Positions 1-8,718 of a DNA stretch of 58,568 nt are shown piece after piece. Source of the stretch: Sphingomonas xinjiangensis (GTDB taxonomy: Bacteria; Pseudomonadota; Alphaproteobacteria; Sphingomonadales; Sphingomonadaceae). Location: positions 1 through 58,568 of the forward strand of contig NZ_JACIJF010000020.1 of NCBI RefSeq assembly GCF_014199255.1, given 5' to 3'. Both the position numbers and the translations under genes were made by a program. The notes beneath the pieces were generated by a model that did no database searches, had not been told where the DNA came from, and was given only the letters and a program-made list of their open reading frames with translations. Position 1 is the stretch's first letter; each line of letters opens with the position of its first letter.

Positions 1-360
1 AACGCCTTGGCAGCCCCGCAGCAGCAAGGTGTCACACGCACGGACCTCCAGCGTCACGACCTTTCGATCGCCAATCACGAGACTGTTCAGGCGCGTATCG
101 ACATCGCACCGGGTGCAACGGCGAAGTGGCATCGCCACCCTGGTGAGGAGGTGATCTACGTCATCGAAGGCACGTTGGAGTATCAGCTAGAGGGAAAAAG
201 CCCGGTCACGCTCAAGGCCGGTGACGTTCTCTTCGTCCCGGCGGGCATCGCCCACAAGGCGCGTAATCCGGGACTGACCAATGGTGCGGAACTCGCAACT
301 TACATCGTTGAAAAGGGCAAGGTGCTCGTCTCACCCGCCCACGACGTTGCAGAACATTAA
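1..360 (+). CDS. cupin-domain protein, cut at the left window edge
   Basis: Small single-domain cupin whose 5' end lies outside the window. The frame stays open to base 1, and the residues before the first possible start (TTG at 7) read like the end of a signal peptide (NALAAPQQQ). Counting from that TTG, cupin motif 1 is visible at about residues 36-55 (G-x5-H-x-H-x3-E-x6-G; H42, H44, E48), and motif 2 at about 72-87 (GDVLFVPAGIAHKARN). These His/Glu residues normally bind one metal in a beta-barrel. Substrate and reaction cannot be told from sequence. A periplasmic location is inferred from the signal-like start. No partner gene is visible, since the next gene is on the other strand. Confidence 0.8.
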   Translation, partial: NALAAPQQQGVTRTDLQRHDLSIANHETVQARIDIAPGATAKWHRHPGEEVIYVIEGTLEYQLEGKSPVTLKAGDVLFVPAGIAHKARNPGLTNGAELATYIVEKGKVLVSPAHDVAEH

Positions 361-410
361 GAGCCAGTAGGCCCCACTGCCAAGCCAATGACGCCGCCGT
401 TGCCTGCGCC

Positions 411-464
411 TTGTCGCGAAACTGCTGACTTTCGGCCGTCGCTTATGTCCCAGCTTTTGCGCCA
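411..464. repeat. intergenic palindromic repeat, copy A
   Basis: First of five related intergenic sequences (others at 3387, 8615, 11508 and 19142). It starts TTGTCGCGAAACTGCTGACT and ends CAGCTTTTGCGCCA. In the best copy (8615) the outer 17 bases of each end form an imperfect inverted repeat on the pattern TGTCGC-GAAG-G--GAC. Copy A sits just after the cupin gene. The function is unknown. Confidence 0.6.
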
Positions 465-626
465 TTGAGTGGGTTAGTGGCGGCTAGAGGCCGCGCAGGT
501 TGGGAAGGGCAGGGCGGCGATGAGCCTTTCCAAAAAGGTGGTTTTGCGGAATGGCTTTCGCTGCTTGAAATCGGGTGTGTGTGGCCCGCCGCCGAAACTG
601 CGGCCTTCCATGCCGCGCACCTGTGT

Positions 627-1337
627 TTAGGAAGCGCCAGAGGCCACTGTCCATCTGCCGAACAGCGTAAGGCCACATGCCTTCGCCAAAGCGACCGAGG
701 CGTGATTGTCGAGCTGGCAGCGATACTGAGGCTCATAGCCCTGCCGCTTCGAAAAGCGGATTATCGCCTGCACGACTGCCCGCGCATAGCCCTTGCCCCT
801 GACATCGGGCAGCGTCAGCACCCCGATATCCGCGATCTGGCTGTTCTCCCACGGATATGCGCTGGCGGCGCTAACCAGGCGGTCGCCATCAAAGTAACCG
901 AACGCAGCCCAGTGATCGAGTTCGACATAGGCGTCTTCAAGATCCTGCTCCGACGCCTCCGCCTGAAAGGCGTTGAATGACTCGCGGTCGCCTTCGGTAA
1001 GTTGACGCGGTGCCCTCGACCGATCGGCTGCCGGCATTGTGTCGTCTGGAAAGTAGAACAGGAAATCAGGGCTGTGGAGAACAATGCCCGCCCCAGCCAA
1101 CCGCTCACGCAAGCCAGCGACCGTAATTTCTCCCGCTGAGAAGGCGCCGATAGCTTCAGTCAGTTCGGGCGTGAGTGCCGCACGTACTGAACCATCCTGC
1201 CCCTCCAGGATCATCGCCGGGCGCTTGCGGTTCAGAGTCGGCACAACTGTCAGCGCAAAATCGCCCTTCGTACCAACGATGGGGCCGTCGAATGCCTCAT
1301 GCCAGTAATTCAGGATCGCGCGCGGGAAGTCGGACAT
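627..1337 (-). CDS. GNAT-family N-acetyltransferase
   Basis: A 236-residue protein with a GNAT fold in its C-terminal half. The acetyl-CoA loop is visible near residues 181-190 (VRGKGYA), preceded by a strand ending in GVLTLP and followed by the typical NHASVALAKACGL segment that packs on the cofactor. The N-terminal half (about 1-105) is a separate region of the kind seen in FR47-like acetyltransferases. I placed the start at the ATG at 1337 (MSDFPRAIL) because the open frame upstream is of non-coding composition and would overlap the divergent ABC transporter gene. The acceptor substrate is unknown. Confidence 0.8.
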   Translation of the reverse strand: MSDFPRAILNYWHEAFDGPIVGTKGDFALTVVPTLNRKRPAMILEGQDGSVRAALTPELTEAIGAFSAGEITVAGLRERLAGAGIVLHSPDFLFYFPDDTMPAADRSRAPRQLTEGDRESFNAFQAEASEQDLEDAYVELDHWAAFGYFDGDRLVSAASAYPWENSQIADIGVLTLPDVRGKGYARAVVQAIIRFSKRQGYEPQYRCQLDNHASVALAKACGLTLFGRWTVASGAS

Positions 1338-1568
1338 AACGGCGCAATAGCATCTTCCGTGTAGTGCCGGTAGTTTTCGGCAGAGCGATGAGCTATGAGC
1401 CGTGCGTCCAGCGATCAACGAAGAGGAGGGCGACGATGACGGATCATACTGCGCCCGCCCGTGGAGTAATCTGCGTCGGCGGCCTCCTCCGCCACTGACG
1501 CCCCCCGGTCCCGAACACGACCGATATCTATCATCGCTGACACGAGGGCCGCGTGCAGTCGCGCGGTA

Positions 1569-3371
1569 ATGGTTTCCATGGCCAACGACGAAGAAGACTT
1601 GTTCCCGCGCGCCTCCGTGCTGCGCAAGGTGCTGGCGTTCACCTTCCGCCTTTGGGCACGCGCGCCGCTGCTGGCAGCCGCCTGTGCCGCCGCAATGCTG
1701 CTTGCCACCCTGACCGAGGTGTTCGTGCCGCTCTGTGCCGGCCGGATGATCGATGCCGTAGGCAGCGGCGATGCAGGACCAGCCTGGCGCGCGTTCGCTG
1801 CCATCGCCGCACTGGGAGGTGCGATGGTCATACTGCGTCATCTGGGCTGGTGGGCGATCACGCCGCTGACGCTGAACATGATGCGCGACGTGACGCAGGA
1901 GGCGTTCGCGCGCGTCCAGCGGCTATCGACCGACTGGCACGCCAACGCCTTTTCCGGTTCCACCGTGCGGCGGATCACGCGCGGCATGTGGGCGCTCGAC
2001 ACGCTCAACGACGTGCTGCTGCTCTCGCTGCTGCCGTCTCTGACGGTGCTGGTGGGAACGGCAGTCCTGCTCGCAGCGCACTGGCCGCTGCTCGGGCTGG
2101 TGACGGGCGTCGGGGCGCTGGCCTATATCGTGCTGACGATTGGGCTGGCGACGCGCGTGCTCGCGCCGATCGCGCGGCTGTCGAACCAGTGGGACACGAA
2201 GATGGGCGGCGTGCTGGCCGATGCGATCGGCACGAACGCGGTGGTGAAGGCGTTCGGCGGCGAGGCGAGTGAGGAAGCGCGATTGGCGCGGACCATCGCC
2301 AAGTGGCACCGGCGCACGCGGCGGACCTGGATGGCGTTCACCTGGGCGGGGTCGGGACAACTCGCGCTGCTCTGGTTGATCCGCATCGCCGCCACGGGCG
2401 CGGCCCTGTGGTTGTGGTCGCACGGGCAGGCGAGCGCCGGCGACATGGCCTATGTCCTGACCAGTTATCTGGTGCTCAACGGCTATCTCCGCGACATCGG
2501 CCAGTACGTCCACCAACTCCAGCGGTCGGTGAACGAGATGGAGGAACTGGTACAGCTCCACGATCAGCCGCTGGGCGTCGCCGATTATGCCGACGCACGC
2601 TCGATCGCGATCGGCGCGGGCGCGATCCGTTTCGAGGATGTGACCTTCCGCTATACGGGGCAGGACCGGCCGCTCTATGAGCAGCTGTCCGTCGTTATTC
2701 CCGCCGGACAGCGCGTCGGGCTGGTTGGGCCATCGGGATCGGGCAAGACCAGCTTCGTGAAGCTGATCCAGCGCCTTTACGACGTGGACGCCGGCCGGGT
2801 GACGATCGACGGTCAGGACGTGGCGCACGCGACGCAGGCCTCGCTGCGCCGGCAGATCGCCATCGTGCCGCAGGAGCCGGTGTTGTTCCATCGCACCCTT
2901 TCCGAGAACATCGGCTATGGCCGCGCCGACGCAACCCAGACGGACATCGAGGAGGCGGCGCGGCTCGCCAATGCGCACGACTTCATCATGACGCTACCAA
3001 AGGGATATCGCACCCCGGTCGGAGAGCGCGGTGTAAAGCTGTCGGGTGGTGAGCGCCAGCGCGTGGCGATCGCGCGCGCCTTCCTCGCCGATGCACCGAT
3101 CCTGATCCTGGACGAGGCGACCTCCAGCCTCGATTCCGAGAGTGAGGCAGCGATCCAGCAGGCGATGGAGCGGCTGATGGTGGACCGCACCACCATCGTC
3201 ATCGCGCACCGGCTATCGACGGTTCGGGCGCTCGATCGCATCCTCGTCTTCGCGGGCGGACGGATTGTCGAGGACGGCACGCATGACACTCTTCTTCAGG
3301 CGGACGACGGACATTATCGTCGCCTGTCCGAGCGGCAGGCTGGAACGGCAGCGCCGGCCATCTTCGAGTAA
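1569..3371 (+). CDS. ABC exporter half-transporter (permease fused to ATPase)
   Basis: A 600-residue half-transporter expected to homodimerise in the inner membrane and export a substrate. Residues about 20-320 carry the six-helix membrane domain, with an intracellular NAVVKAFGGE coupling segment. The ATPase domain follows, with Walker A GPSGSGKTS near 390, the signature LSGGERQR near 491, Walker B ILILDEATSSLD near 511, and the H-loop AHRLST near 545. Domain order and length match MsbA/ATM1-type exporters. Start choice is between ATG 1569 and ATG 1578, which differ by three residues. It stands alone, so the substrate (lipid, peptide or drug) cannot be predicted. Confidence 0.93.
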   Translation: MVSMANDEEDLFPRASVLRKVLAFTFRLWARAPLLAAACAAAMLLATLTEVFVPLCAGRMIDAVGSGDAGPAWRAFAAIAALGGAMVILRHLGWWAITPLTLNMMRDVTQEAFARVQRLSTDWHANAFSGSTVRRITRGMWALDTLNDVLLLSLLPSLTVLVGTAVLLAAHWPLLGLVTGVGALAYIVLTIGLATRVLAPIARLSNQWDTKMGGVLADAIGTNAVVKAFGGEASEEARLARTIAKWHRRTRRTWMAFTWAGSGQLALLWLIRIAATGAALWLWSHGQASAGDMAYVLTSYLVLNGYLRDIGQYVHQLQRSVNEMEELVQLHDQPLGVADYADARSIAIGAGAIRFEDVTFRYTGQDRPLYEQLSVVIPAGQRVGLVGPSGSGKTSFVKLIQRLYDVDAGRVTIDGQDVAHATQASLRRQIAIVPQEPVLFHRTLSENIGYGRADATQTDIEEAARLANAHDFIMTLPKGYRTPVGERGVKLSGGERQRVAIARAFLADAPILILDEATSSLDSESEAAIQQAMERLMVDRTTIVIAHRLSTVRALDRILVFAGGRIVEDGTHDTLLQADDGHYRRLSERQAGTAAPAIFE

Positions 3372-3386
3372 CGCGCCAGGTACTGG

Positions 3387-3440
3387 CTTTCGCTGATGTC
3401 CTGACTTTCCGACGTTTCGTATGTCACCACTTTTGCGACA
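3387..3440. repeat. intergenic palindromic repeat, copy B
   Basis: Second copy of the TGTCGC/GCGACA repeat, between the convergent ABC transporter and sensor kinase genes. The right half is intact (CGTATGTCACCACTTTTGCG followed by ACA). The outer left end is degenerate, and the core CTGACTTTCCGACG is recognisable. Confidence 0.55.
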
Positions 3441-3580
3441 CCGGCATGTCCGAAAGTGGGTGGTTCGCGGACCGTCTGCTTTCGAGCGCTACGGCGGGAT
3501 AGCTGCCGTTCCGGATCAAACATCAGCGGCACAATCCTACGCGCCGCGGCCGATCAGACACCCGTCTCGGTATAGACTTT

Positions 3581-6286
3581 TCAGTTCGCCATTAGCGCTG
3601 CGAGGCACTCCTCCAACTCGGCGCTTCTGAAGGGCTTGGTAAGCCGCGGCAGACTGGGGGCAATTCCCTCGACCTCGGCATACCCAGATACAACAAGCAC
3701 CGGCAGTTCGGGGAATCGTTCCCGGAGTGTCGAAGCCAACTCCACTCCGGTCATGCCCGGCATAAGGTGATCCGTGACGAGCAGGTCGGGCCTGATCCCT
3801 TGCGCGATGAGCGCTAGTGCGGCTTCGCCCGAGTCAGCTTCCTGCACCTCATAGCCGAACTCCTCGAGCATATCCGCAGTGCTCGCGCGTACGATTTCCT
3901 CGTCATCCACCAGCAGCACAAGCCCCCGAGCATTCCCGGTGAACACCCGGGCATTCGATGCTCTGTCGCTGTCCGGAAGCGTTGTGCTAATCGGAAGCCA
4001 TAGCTCGACGTTGGTGCCCACGCCCTCTCGGCTGTGTATGGTAAGTGCACCACCCAGCTGGGCAGCTAAGCCGTGTGCCATGGAGAGGCCCAGGCCTGTG
4101 CCTTTGCCAATCCCCTTCGTGGAGAAGAATGGCTCGATCGCCCGGGCGAGCGTCGACTCGTCCATTCCTACGCCGGTGTCGGCCACCGAAAGCCGGACAT
4201 AGTGCCCACGCTTGAGAGCGCCGCGCGCGTTGCGAACACTTTCGCGTGTTGCGGTGATCCGCAGCGTACCACCTTGCGGCATCGCGTCGCGCGCGTTCAC
4301 CCCTAAGTTCAGCAGCGCCATTTCGAGTTGATTCGGATCAGCCTTGGCGGGCGGCAGGTCGCCTGCCACGTCGACGACGACACGAACCTGAGGGCCCGTC
4401 GTGCTCGCGAGCAGATCGGCCATGCCGTCCACGAGTTTCCCAACATTAACGGCAGCTGGTTGAAGGGGCTGTCGACGCGCAAAGGCGAGAAGGCGTTGGA
4501 CCAACGTCCTCGCCCGATCTGCCGACTGGAGTGCACCCTCGATCAGGCGCTGCTCGCGCTCACCACCCAAGCCTTTGCGCTGAAGCAGGTCCAGCGAGCC
4601 GACGATTGGGGTCAGCAGGTTGTTGAAGTCGTGCGCAACACCACCGGTCAGCTGGCCCATCGCCTCCATCTTTTGGCTTTGGCGCAGCGCTTCCTGTGCG
4701 TTCTCCAGTTCCTCAGCCGCTTCCTTCTCGGGCGTGACGTCACGGCCGACCGCATAGAAAACGTCGCCCTCGGGCACGAACGTCCAGGAAATCCAGCGCC
4801 ATGAGCCATCGGCATGGGCAAGCCGATGCTCGAATCGCTCGACCGCTTCGCCGCGGCGAAGTCGCCTCAGCGCGTCCTCCCCTGCTTTATGGTCGTCAGG
4901 GTGTATCTGCTCGCGGAAAGACAAGTTCAGGAGCGTGTCCATGTCCCGCCCCAGAGTGATTTCCCATGCCGGGTTTATGACCTTCGGGCGACCGTCGAAG
5001 CCCAGGATGGCGAGGAGGTCGCCGCTCATCTCCCACACCCGGTTGCGCTCGGCTGTTCGCGCGGTGACTTCGAACTCGAGGTGCTCATTGAGTTCGCTGA
5101 GCCGGATTTCGCTGGCCTTACGGGCCGTGATGTCGATGGCTGTGCCGATTACTCGGAAGCAGGCGCCCTGCGCATCGAACAGGCCGCGCCCTTTCGCCGC
5201 AACCCAGCGGATGATGCCGTCCTCCTTGCCGACCGTGCGATATTCGACGTCATAGAGCGCGCGTAGTTCGGGATCACTTGCCGACTCGTATGCCTTCTGA
5301 GTTCTCTCCCGATCGTCGGGGTGCACTCCGTTGAGGAAGTCTTCCAAGGTGACCGGCACGTCCGGCGAGATGCCAAACATCGCCTTTACACGGGGCGGCC
5401 AGAACATGCTGCCGGAAGCGTGATCTACATCCCACTGGCCGATCTCGGCCACTTCCAAGGCGAGCCGCAATCGCTCCTCCTGGAGCGCTAGCTTCTCCTC
5501 CGCTTTCCGCCGCTCGTCGATGTCGATGACCGAACCAACATAGCCAAGGAATTCCCCTTCATCGCCAAAGCGCGGGCTCGCGGCATCCATCGCCCACCGA
5601 TAAGAGCCGGAGGCGTGGCGAAGACGATACTCCACTCGGAACGATGTACGACTTGCGTTCGCCTGCATGAACGCGTGCTCCGCACGCTCTCTGTCTTCCG
5701 GATGCGTCGCCTCCAGCCAGCCATAGCCTTCCGCCTCCGCGGCAGTCTGCCCGGTGAACTCGTACCACTTACGATTCAGATAGGTGGAATAACCGGTGGG
5801 ATCGGTGACCCACATCATGACCGGAGCGTGGTCGGCCATGTTGCGGAAGCGGCCTTCGCTCTCCCGCAGCGCCGCCTCGCGTGCCTTGTCCTCGGTTAAA
5901 TCACGCACTTCGATGATCGTGCCGACCGGCTGACCATCATCACCGGCAATGGGCGAAGCAGTAAAAGCGACAGGGTAGAAATGCCCGTCTTTGTGAACGA
6001 AGACCTCTTCCCCCCGCATTCTTTCGCGTTCGGGAAAGGCTTGATCGATGGGGCAGTCCTCGATCGGGTATGGTCTGCCATCAGGGTGTTGGTGGTGAAC
6101 CACGTCGTGCAGAGGCCGGCCCATCGCTTCTTGCAGACGATAGCCTGTGAGTTCCTCTGCCGCCTGGTTCATGAAAACGCATTGCTGATGTTCGTCCATC
6201 AGGAAGATGGCCATCGCGGAGTTGTTCACGATGGCGTTCAGTCGCCGCTCATTCGATTGCACCTGACCCGCCCCTTTGTTTTGCAT
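3581..6286 (-). CDS. multi-PAS hybrid sensor histidine kinase with receiver domain
   Basis: A 901-residue signalling protein with about four PAS/PAC units (roughly residues 10-130, 140-265, 265-395 and 405-530), then a kinase core and a C-terminal receiver. The H-box GGVAHDFNNLLTPI near 549 holds the phospho-accepting His. The N-box (NLGVNARDAMPQGG), G1 (DTGVGMD) and G2 (GKGTGLGLSMAHG) motifs of the HATPase domain follow. The receiver (about 785-901) has the acidic pair in LLVDDEE, the phospho-acceptor Asp in VTDHLMPGMTG, and the Lys in LTKPF. No membrane segment is visible, so it is probably cytosolic and senses through PAS ligands or redox. The single-receiver gene at 8123 could be a partner, but the IS between them makes this uncertain. 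Confidence 0.93.
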   Translation of the reverse strand: MQNKGAGQVQSNERRLNAIVNNSAMAIFLMDEHQQCVFMNQAAEELTGYRLQEAMGRPLHDVVHHQHPDGRPYPIEDCPIDQAFPERERMRGEEVFVHKDGHFYPVAFTASPIAGDDGQPVGTIIEVRDLTEDKAREAALRESEGRFRNMADHAPVMMWVTDPTGYSTYLNRKWYEFTGQTAAEAEGYGWLEATHPEDRERAEHAFMQANASRTSFRVEYRLRHASGSYRWAMDAASPRFGDEGEFLGYVGSVIDIDERRKAEEKLALQEERLRLALEVAEIGQWDVDHASGSMFWPPRVKAMFGISPDVPVTLEDFLNGVHPDDRERTQKAYESASDPELRALYDVEYRTVGKEDGIIRWVAAKGRGLFDAQGACFRVIGTAIDITARKASEIRLSELNEHLEFEVTARTAERNRVWEMSGDLLAILGFDGRPKVINPAWEITLGRDMDTLLNLSFREQIHPDDHKAGEDALRRLRRGEAVERFEHRLAHADGSWRWISWTFVPEGDVFYAVGRDVTPEKEAAEELENAQEALRQSQKMEAMGQLTGGVAHDFNNLLTPIVGSLDLLQRKGLGGEREQRLIEGALQSADRARTLVQRLLAFARRQPLQPAAVNVGKLVDGMADLLASTTGPQVRVVVDVAGDLPPAKADPNQLEMALLNLGVNARDAMPQGGTLRITATRESVRNARGALKRGHYVRLSVADTGVGMDESTLARAIEPFFSTKGIGKGTGLGLSMAHGLAAQLGGALTIHSREGVGTNVELWLPISTTLPDSDRASNARVFTGNARGLVLLVDDEEIVRASTADMLEEFGYEVQEADSGEAALALIAQGIRPDLLVTDHLMPGMTGVELASTLRERFPELPVLVVSGYAEVEGIAPSLPRLTKPFRSAELEECLAALMAN

Positions 6287-6316
6287 TGGCTCGCGTGACC
6301 GCGTGCTCAGCCCACG

Positions 6317-6513
6317 TCAATTACCTGACAATAAACGCCTCCCGTCAAGCAGTTGCCGCACCAGCATCGATGCTAATCCACTGCGCATGCTTGCAGCCGT
6401 GTGACCAGAGGCGATGTATTCGTCAGCCCGAATCACTCCGATCTGAGGGACATCATCAGCGGTGGGATAGTCCGCGCAGCGTTCGGCGACGATCGTGGGC
6501 TCTGCACAACCGA
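6317..6513 (-). pseudogene. C-terminal remnant of a DadA/ThiO-like FAD amine oxidoreductase
   Basis: An open stretch of about 65 codons ends at a TGA (6317-6319) but has no start and meets a stop at about 6514. It reads CADYPTADDVPQIG, a short gap, then EYIASGHTAASMRSG and VRQLLDG. This is the C-terminal pattern of FAD-dependent glycine/D-amino-acid oxidases, where the P-T-x-D-x-P-x-I-G loop and the final GH-helix bind flavin. The rest of the gene is missing. The IS110 element begins about 43 bp further on, so the loss may be linked to mobile-element activity here. Confidence 0.4.
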
Positions 6514-6564
6514 CTTAGATGTCCAGCAATGGACCTTGGTGGTCGTTCGTCGCAGGATGAACAT

Positions 6565-6686
6565 GGGGTAATCGCGGGAGCGAGCTACCTCGATCAGCGA
6601 TGGTGCGGAGGGTGGCTGTTCCCCGGTAGATGAAGGTGCGGGCTCACGACTTGCAGCCGGGCCCATACATCGGACGGAGAACAGCC
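6565..6686 (+). ncRNA. candidate IS110 bridge-RNA leader
   Basis: Non-coding left end of the IS between the core and the transposase start. Members of the IS110 group are known to encode a structured bridge RNA here, which pairs with target and donor DNA. GGCTGTTC (6614-6621) pairs perfectly with GAACAGCC (6679-6686), directly before the ATG, enclosing a G/C-rich internal region with smaller hairpin potential (for example GGCT/AGCC). The structure is seen in the sequence; the bridge-RNA role is inference. The right end, where IS1111-group RNAs lie, also contains a hairpin (ACGTCC/GGACGT near 7744-7760), so the side is not settled. Confidence 0.4.
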
Positions 6687-7709
6687 ATGGATGAATATAT
6701 CGGACTCGACGTCTCGCTGAAAGACACTGCGGTATCTATTCGCCGCGGCGGCAAGCGGATCTGGCGTGGCAAGTGTGCGTCCGACCCGCAGCTGCTCGCG
6801 GCATTGATCCGCAAGCATGCGCCTGCTGCGAAGCGGGTGGTGTTCGAAACCGGCCGACTCTCGGTCTGGTTCTTTCATGCGCTCACCGCAGAAGAGGTGC
6901 CGGCGATTTGCATTGATGCGCGTCATGCGAAAGCTGCGCTCGACATGGCGGCGAACAAGACGGACGCCAACGATGCAGACGGTCTTGCTCATCTGGCCGA
7001 GGTCGGGTTCTACAAGGAAGTGCGGGTCAAGAGTTTCGACAGCATGCTTGCCCGCACACTGGTGGCGGCGCGAACCCGGTTGGTGCGGATCGGTACCGAG
7101 CTGTCGAACCAGATCAGGGGCCTGATGAAGACGTTTGGCCTCATCGTTCCGGCTGTCACGGGCACCAGGTTCGAGCATAAAGTGAAAGAGCTGCTCGCGG
7201 GCAACGTCGAACTGGCCCAGATCATTCGGCCACTGCTCGAGGCATGGCATGCAGTACGACTTCGCGCTGCGGAGCTCGGACGCAAGCTGCTCGCCGACGC
7301 ACGACGCAGCGAGGCTTGTCAGCTACTCATGACGATTCCCGGGGTGGGCGTCGTGACGGCTACCTCCTTCATCACCGCTATCGAGGATCCGACGAACTTC
7401 AAACATTCACGATCGGTGGGTGCCTGGGTGGGTTTAACCACGCGGCGCTACCAGTCGGGCGAGGTCGACTATGACGGGCATATCTCCCGTCGTGGCGACA
7501 GTCATCTCCGCGGGCTGCTCTATGAGGCCGCGACCGTACTTCTCACCCGTAGCAGGTCAGAATGCGATCTGCGTAAATGGGGGCTGCAGCTGCGCGAGCG
7601 CCTCGGATTCAAACGTGCAGCGGTTGCCGTCGCCCGAAAGCTCGCCGTCATCATGCACGCGATGCTGAGCACGGGCGAGCCGTTTAGAGGCGCGCACGTT
7701 ACAGACTGA
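6687..7709 (+). CDS. IS110-family transposase (DEDD recombinase)
   Basis: A 340-residue recombinase. The N-terminal RuvC-like DEDD domain shows D8 in YIGLDVS, E54 in VVFETG, and D92/D95 in KTDANDADG. The C-terminal Transposase_20 domain shows the helix-hairpin-helix-like TIPGVGVVTA near 215, and the conserved SRRGDSHLRG whose Ser (about 271) is the proposed nucleophile in this family. I chose the ATG at 6687 because it follows the predicted leader stem and begins at the family-typical MDEYIGLDVS; the frame upstream at 6630 lies inside the leader. It looks intact and could be active. Confidence 0.93.
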   Translation: MDEYIGLDVSLKDTAVSIRRGGKRIWRGKCASDPQLLAALIRKHAPAAKRVVFETGRLSVWFFHALTAEEVPAICIDARHAKAALDMAANKTDANDADGLAHLAEVGFYKEVRVKSFDSMLARTLVAARTRLVRIGTELSNQIRGLMKTFGLIVPAVTGTRFEHKVKELLAGNVELAQIIRPLLEAWHAVRLRAAELGRKLLADARRSEACQLLMTIPGVGVVTATSFITAIEDPTNFKHSRSVGAWVGLTTRRYQSGEVDYDGHISRRGDSHLRGLLYEAATVLLTRSRSECDLRKWGLQLRERLGFKRAAVAVARKLAVIMHAMLSTGEPFRGAHVTD

Positions 7710-8122
7710 TCTACCCAGCTCGTCAGCGTCGCAAGGCGCACGAGACGTCCTGCCGGGACGTAGGCTGGCTCATTCCGCGCCATTCGTTGCACCCCTTGGC
7801 TCCTGCCTGCGGAGTGCGTGATGAACATTGGAAGAGCCGCCCGCGAAGCCCCATCATGCGGCGGCACATGCCGACCGCGAAGACGACCATGCTCCCGGCA
7901 ACAGCATCTCAGAAATTCCTTGCAACCGACGCGATTAGACGACGAACGACCGCTTCCAAGAGCAGCGGTGAACGTGCTGAACGGCAGACGTTGGGGCGGA
8001 AGCGGTCTGATCGCTTAGCCCCGCTCGCCGATCGAGGGATGGAACTCGTTACGTGTTTCCACATTGTTGCAGCCGCTGCCGCCCGCGGCTACGGCTCGTC
8101 CTTTCCGGTTGTCAGGAACACT

Positions 8123-8518
8123 GTGTCTAAATCCATCCTTCTCCTGCTCGTCGAAGATGAGCCAATGATCATGCACATCATTGAGGATGCGCTGATCGAG
8201 GGGGGTTACGAAGTGCTAACCGCTCTCGATGGTCCGGAGGCTTTGGGCCTGATGGAGAAGCACAGACAGGACCTGGCGGGGCTCCTCACAGATATTCGAC
8301 TAGGAGGCGAGATAGACGGATGGGCCGTCGCTCGCAGCGGGCGGGAGCAGAAGCCCGAGCTGGCTGTGATATACATGACCGGAGACAGCGCAGCGGATTG
8401 GGCTGCTCAAGGCGTTCCGAAAAGCGTGTTGCTCCAGAAGCCGTTCGCATCAGCCCAGGTCGTGACGGCTATATCGACGCTGCTGACTGAAACCGATAGC
8501 TCTATTCAGATTGGCTGA
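8123..8518 (+). CDS. single-domain response regulator (receiver)
   Basis: A 131-residue stand-alone receiver domain. The acidic pair is in LLVEDEPMI, the phospho-acceptor Asp in GLLTDIRLGG, the Thr in IYMTGDS, and the Lys in LLQKPFAS. There is no output domain, so it probably works by protein contact or in a phosphorelay. I chose the GTG at 8123, which starts the domain as SKSILLLLVEDE; upstream codons in this frame have poor composition and run into the IS right end. The nearest kinase is the hybrid kinase at 3581-6286, on the other side of the IS. Confidence 0.85.
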   Translation: MSKSILLLLVEDEPMIMHIIEDALIEGGYEVLTALDGPEALGLMEKHRQDLAGLLTDIRLGGEIDGWAVARSGREQKPELAVIYMTGDSAADWAAQGVPKSVLLQKPFASAQVVTAISTLLTETDSSIQIG

Positions 8519-8614
8519 GGTCCTTACAACCCTGCCCGTCTGAACAAACGTCGGCTTATGAGGAGCGCCGCAATAGCGGTAAACGACCGGTAATGGGCGC
8601 AAGCTGCCATCGTC

Positions 8615-8668
8615 TTGTCGCGGAAGTGCTGACTTCCCGGCGTCGCATATGTCGCCGCTTCTGCGACA
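8615..8668. repeat. intergenic palindromic repeat, copy C (best preserved)
   Basis: The most complete copy of the family. It starts TTGTCGCGGAAGTGCTGACT and ends GTCGCCGCTTCTGCGACA. The two ends pair as an imperfect inverted repeat: TGTCGCGGAAGTGCTGAC against TGTCGCAGAAGCGGCGAC read on the other strand. It lies between the convergent receiver and NmrA genes. Confidence 0.65.
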
Positions 8669-8718
8669 ACGTAGCCGAGGTATCTGTCAAACCTGCTGAG
8701 CTTCATGGGGCATGATGG

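Larger units (their letters stand above)
6557..7828 (+). mobile_element. IS110-family insertion sequence, complete
   Basis: The element carries one transposase gene (6687-7709) with about 130 bp of left and 110 bp of right non-coding DNA. The left boundary is set by a second copy: 6557-6633 matches 58492-58568 with two mismatches, and similarity stops abruptly to the left of ATGAACAT in both. The same octamer recurs at 7821-7828, 1264 bp to the right, so ATGAACAT flanks the element as a direct repeat. IS110 elements have no classical terminal inverted repeats and recombine at a short shared core, so this fits. The exact core inside the octamer cannot be fixed from one copy. Confidence 0.75.

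Noticed and set aside
1338..1841. N-terminal extension of the GNAT gene, and an overlapping 138-codon minus-strand frame
   Set aside because: Low-complexity, overlaps the divergent ABC transporter start; the acetyltransferase has a natural start at 1337.
8041..8070. GGAAC...GTT sequence before the receiver gene, considered as an EcfG (general stress) promoter
   Set aside because: The spacing does not give CGTT at 16-17 bases, so the consensus is not met.
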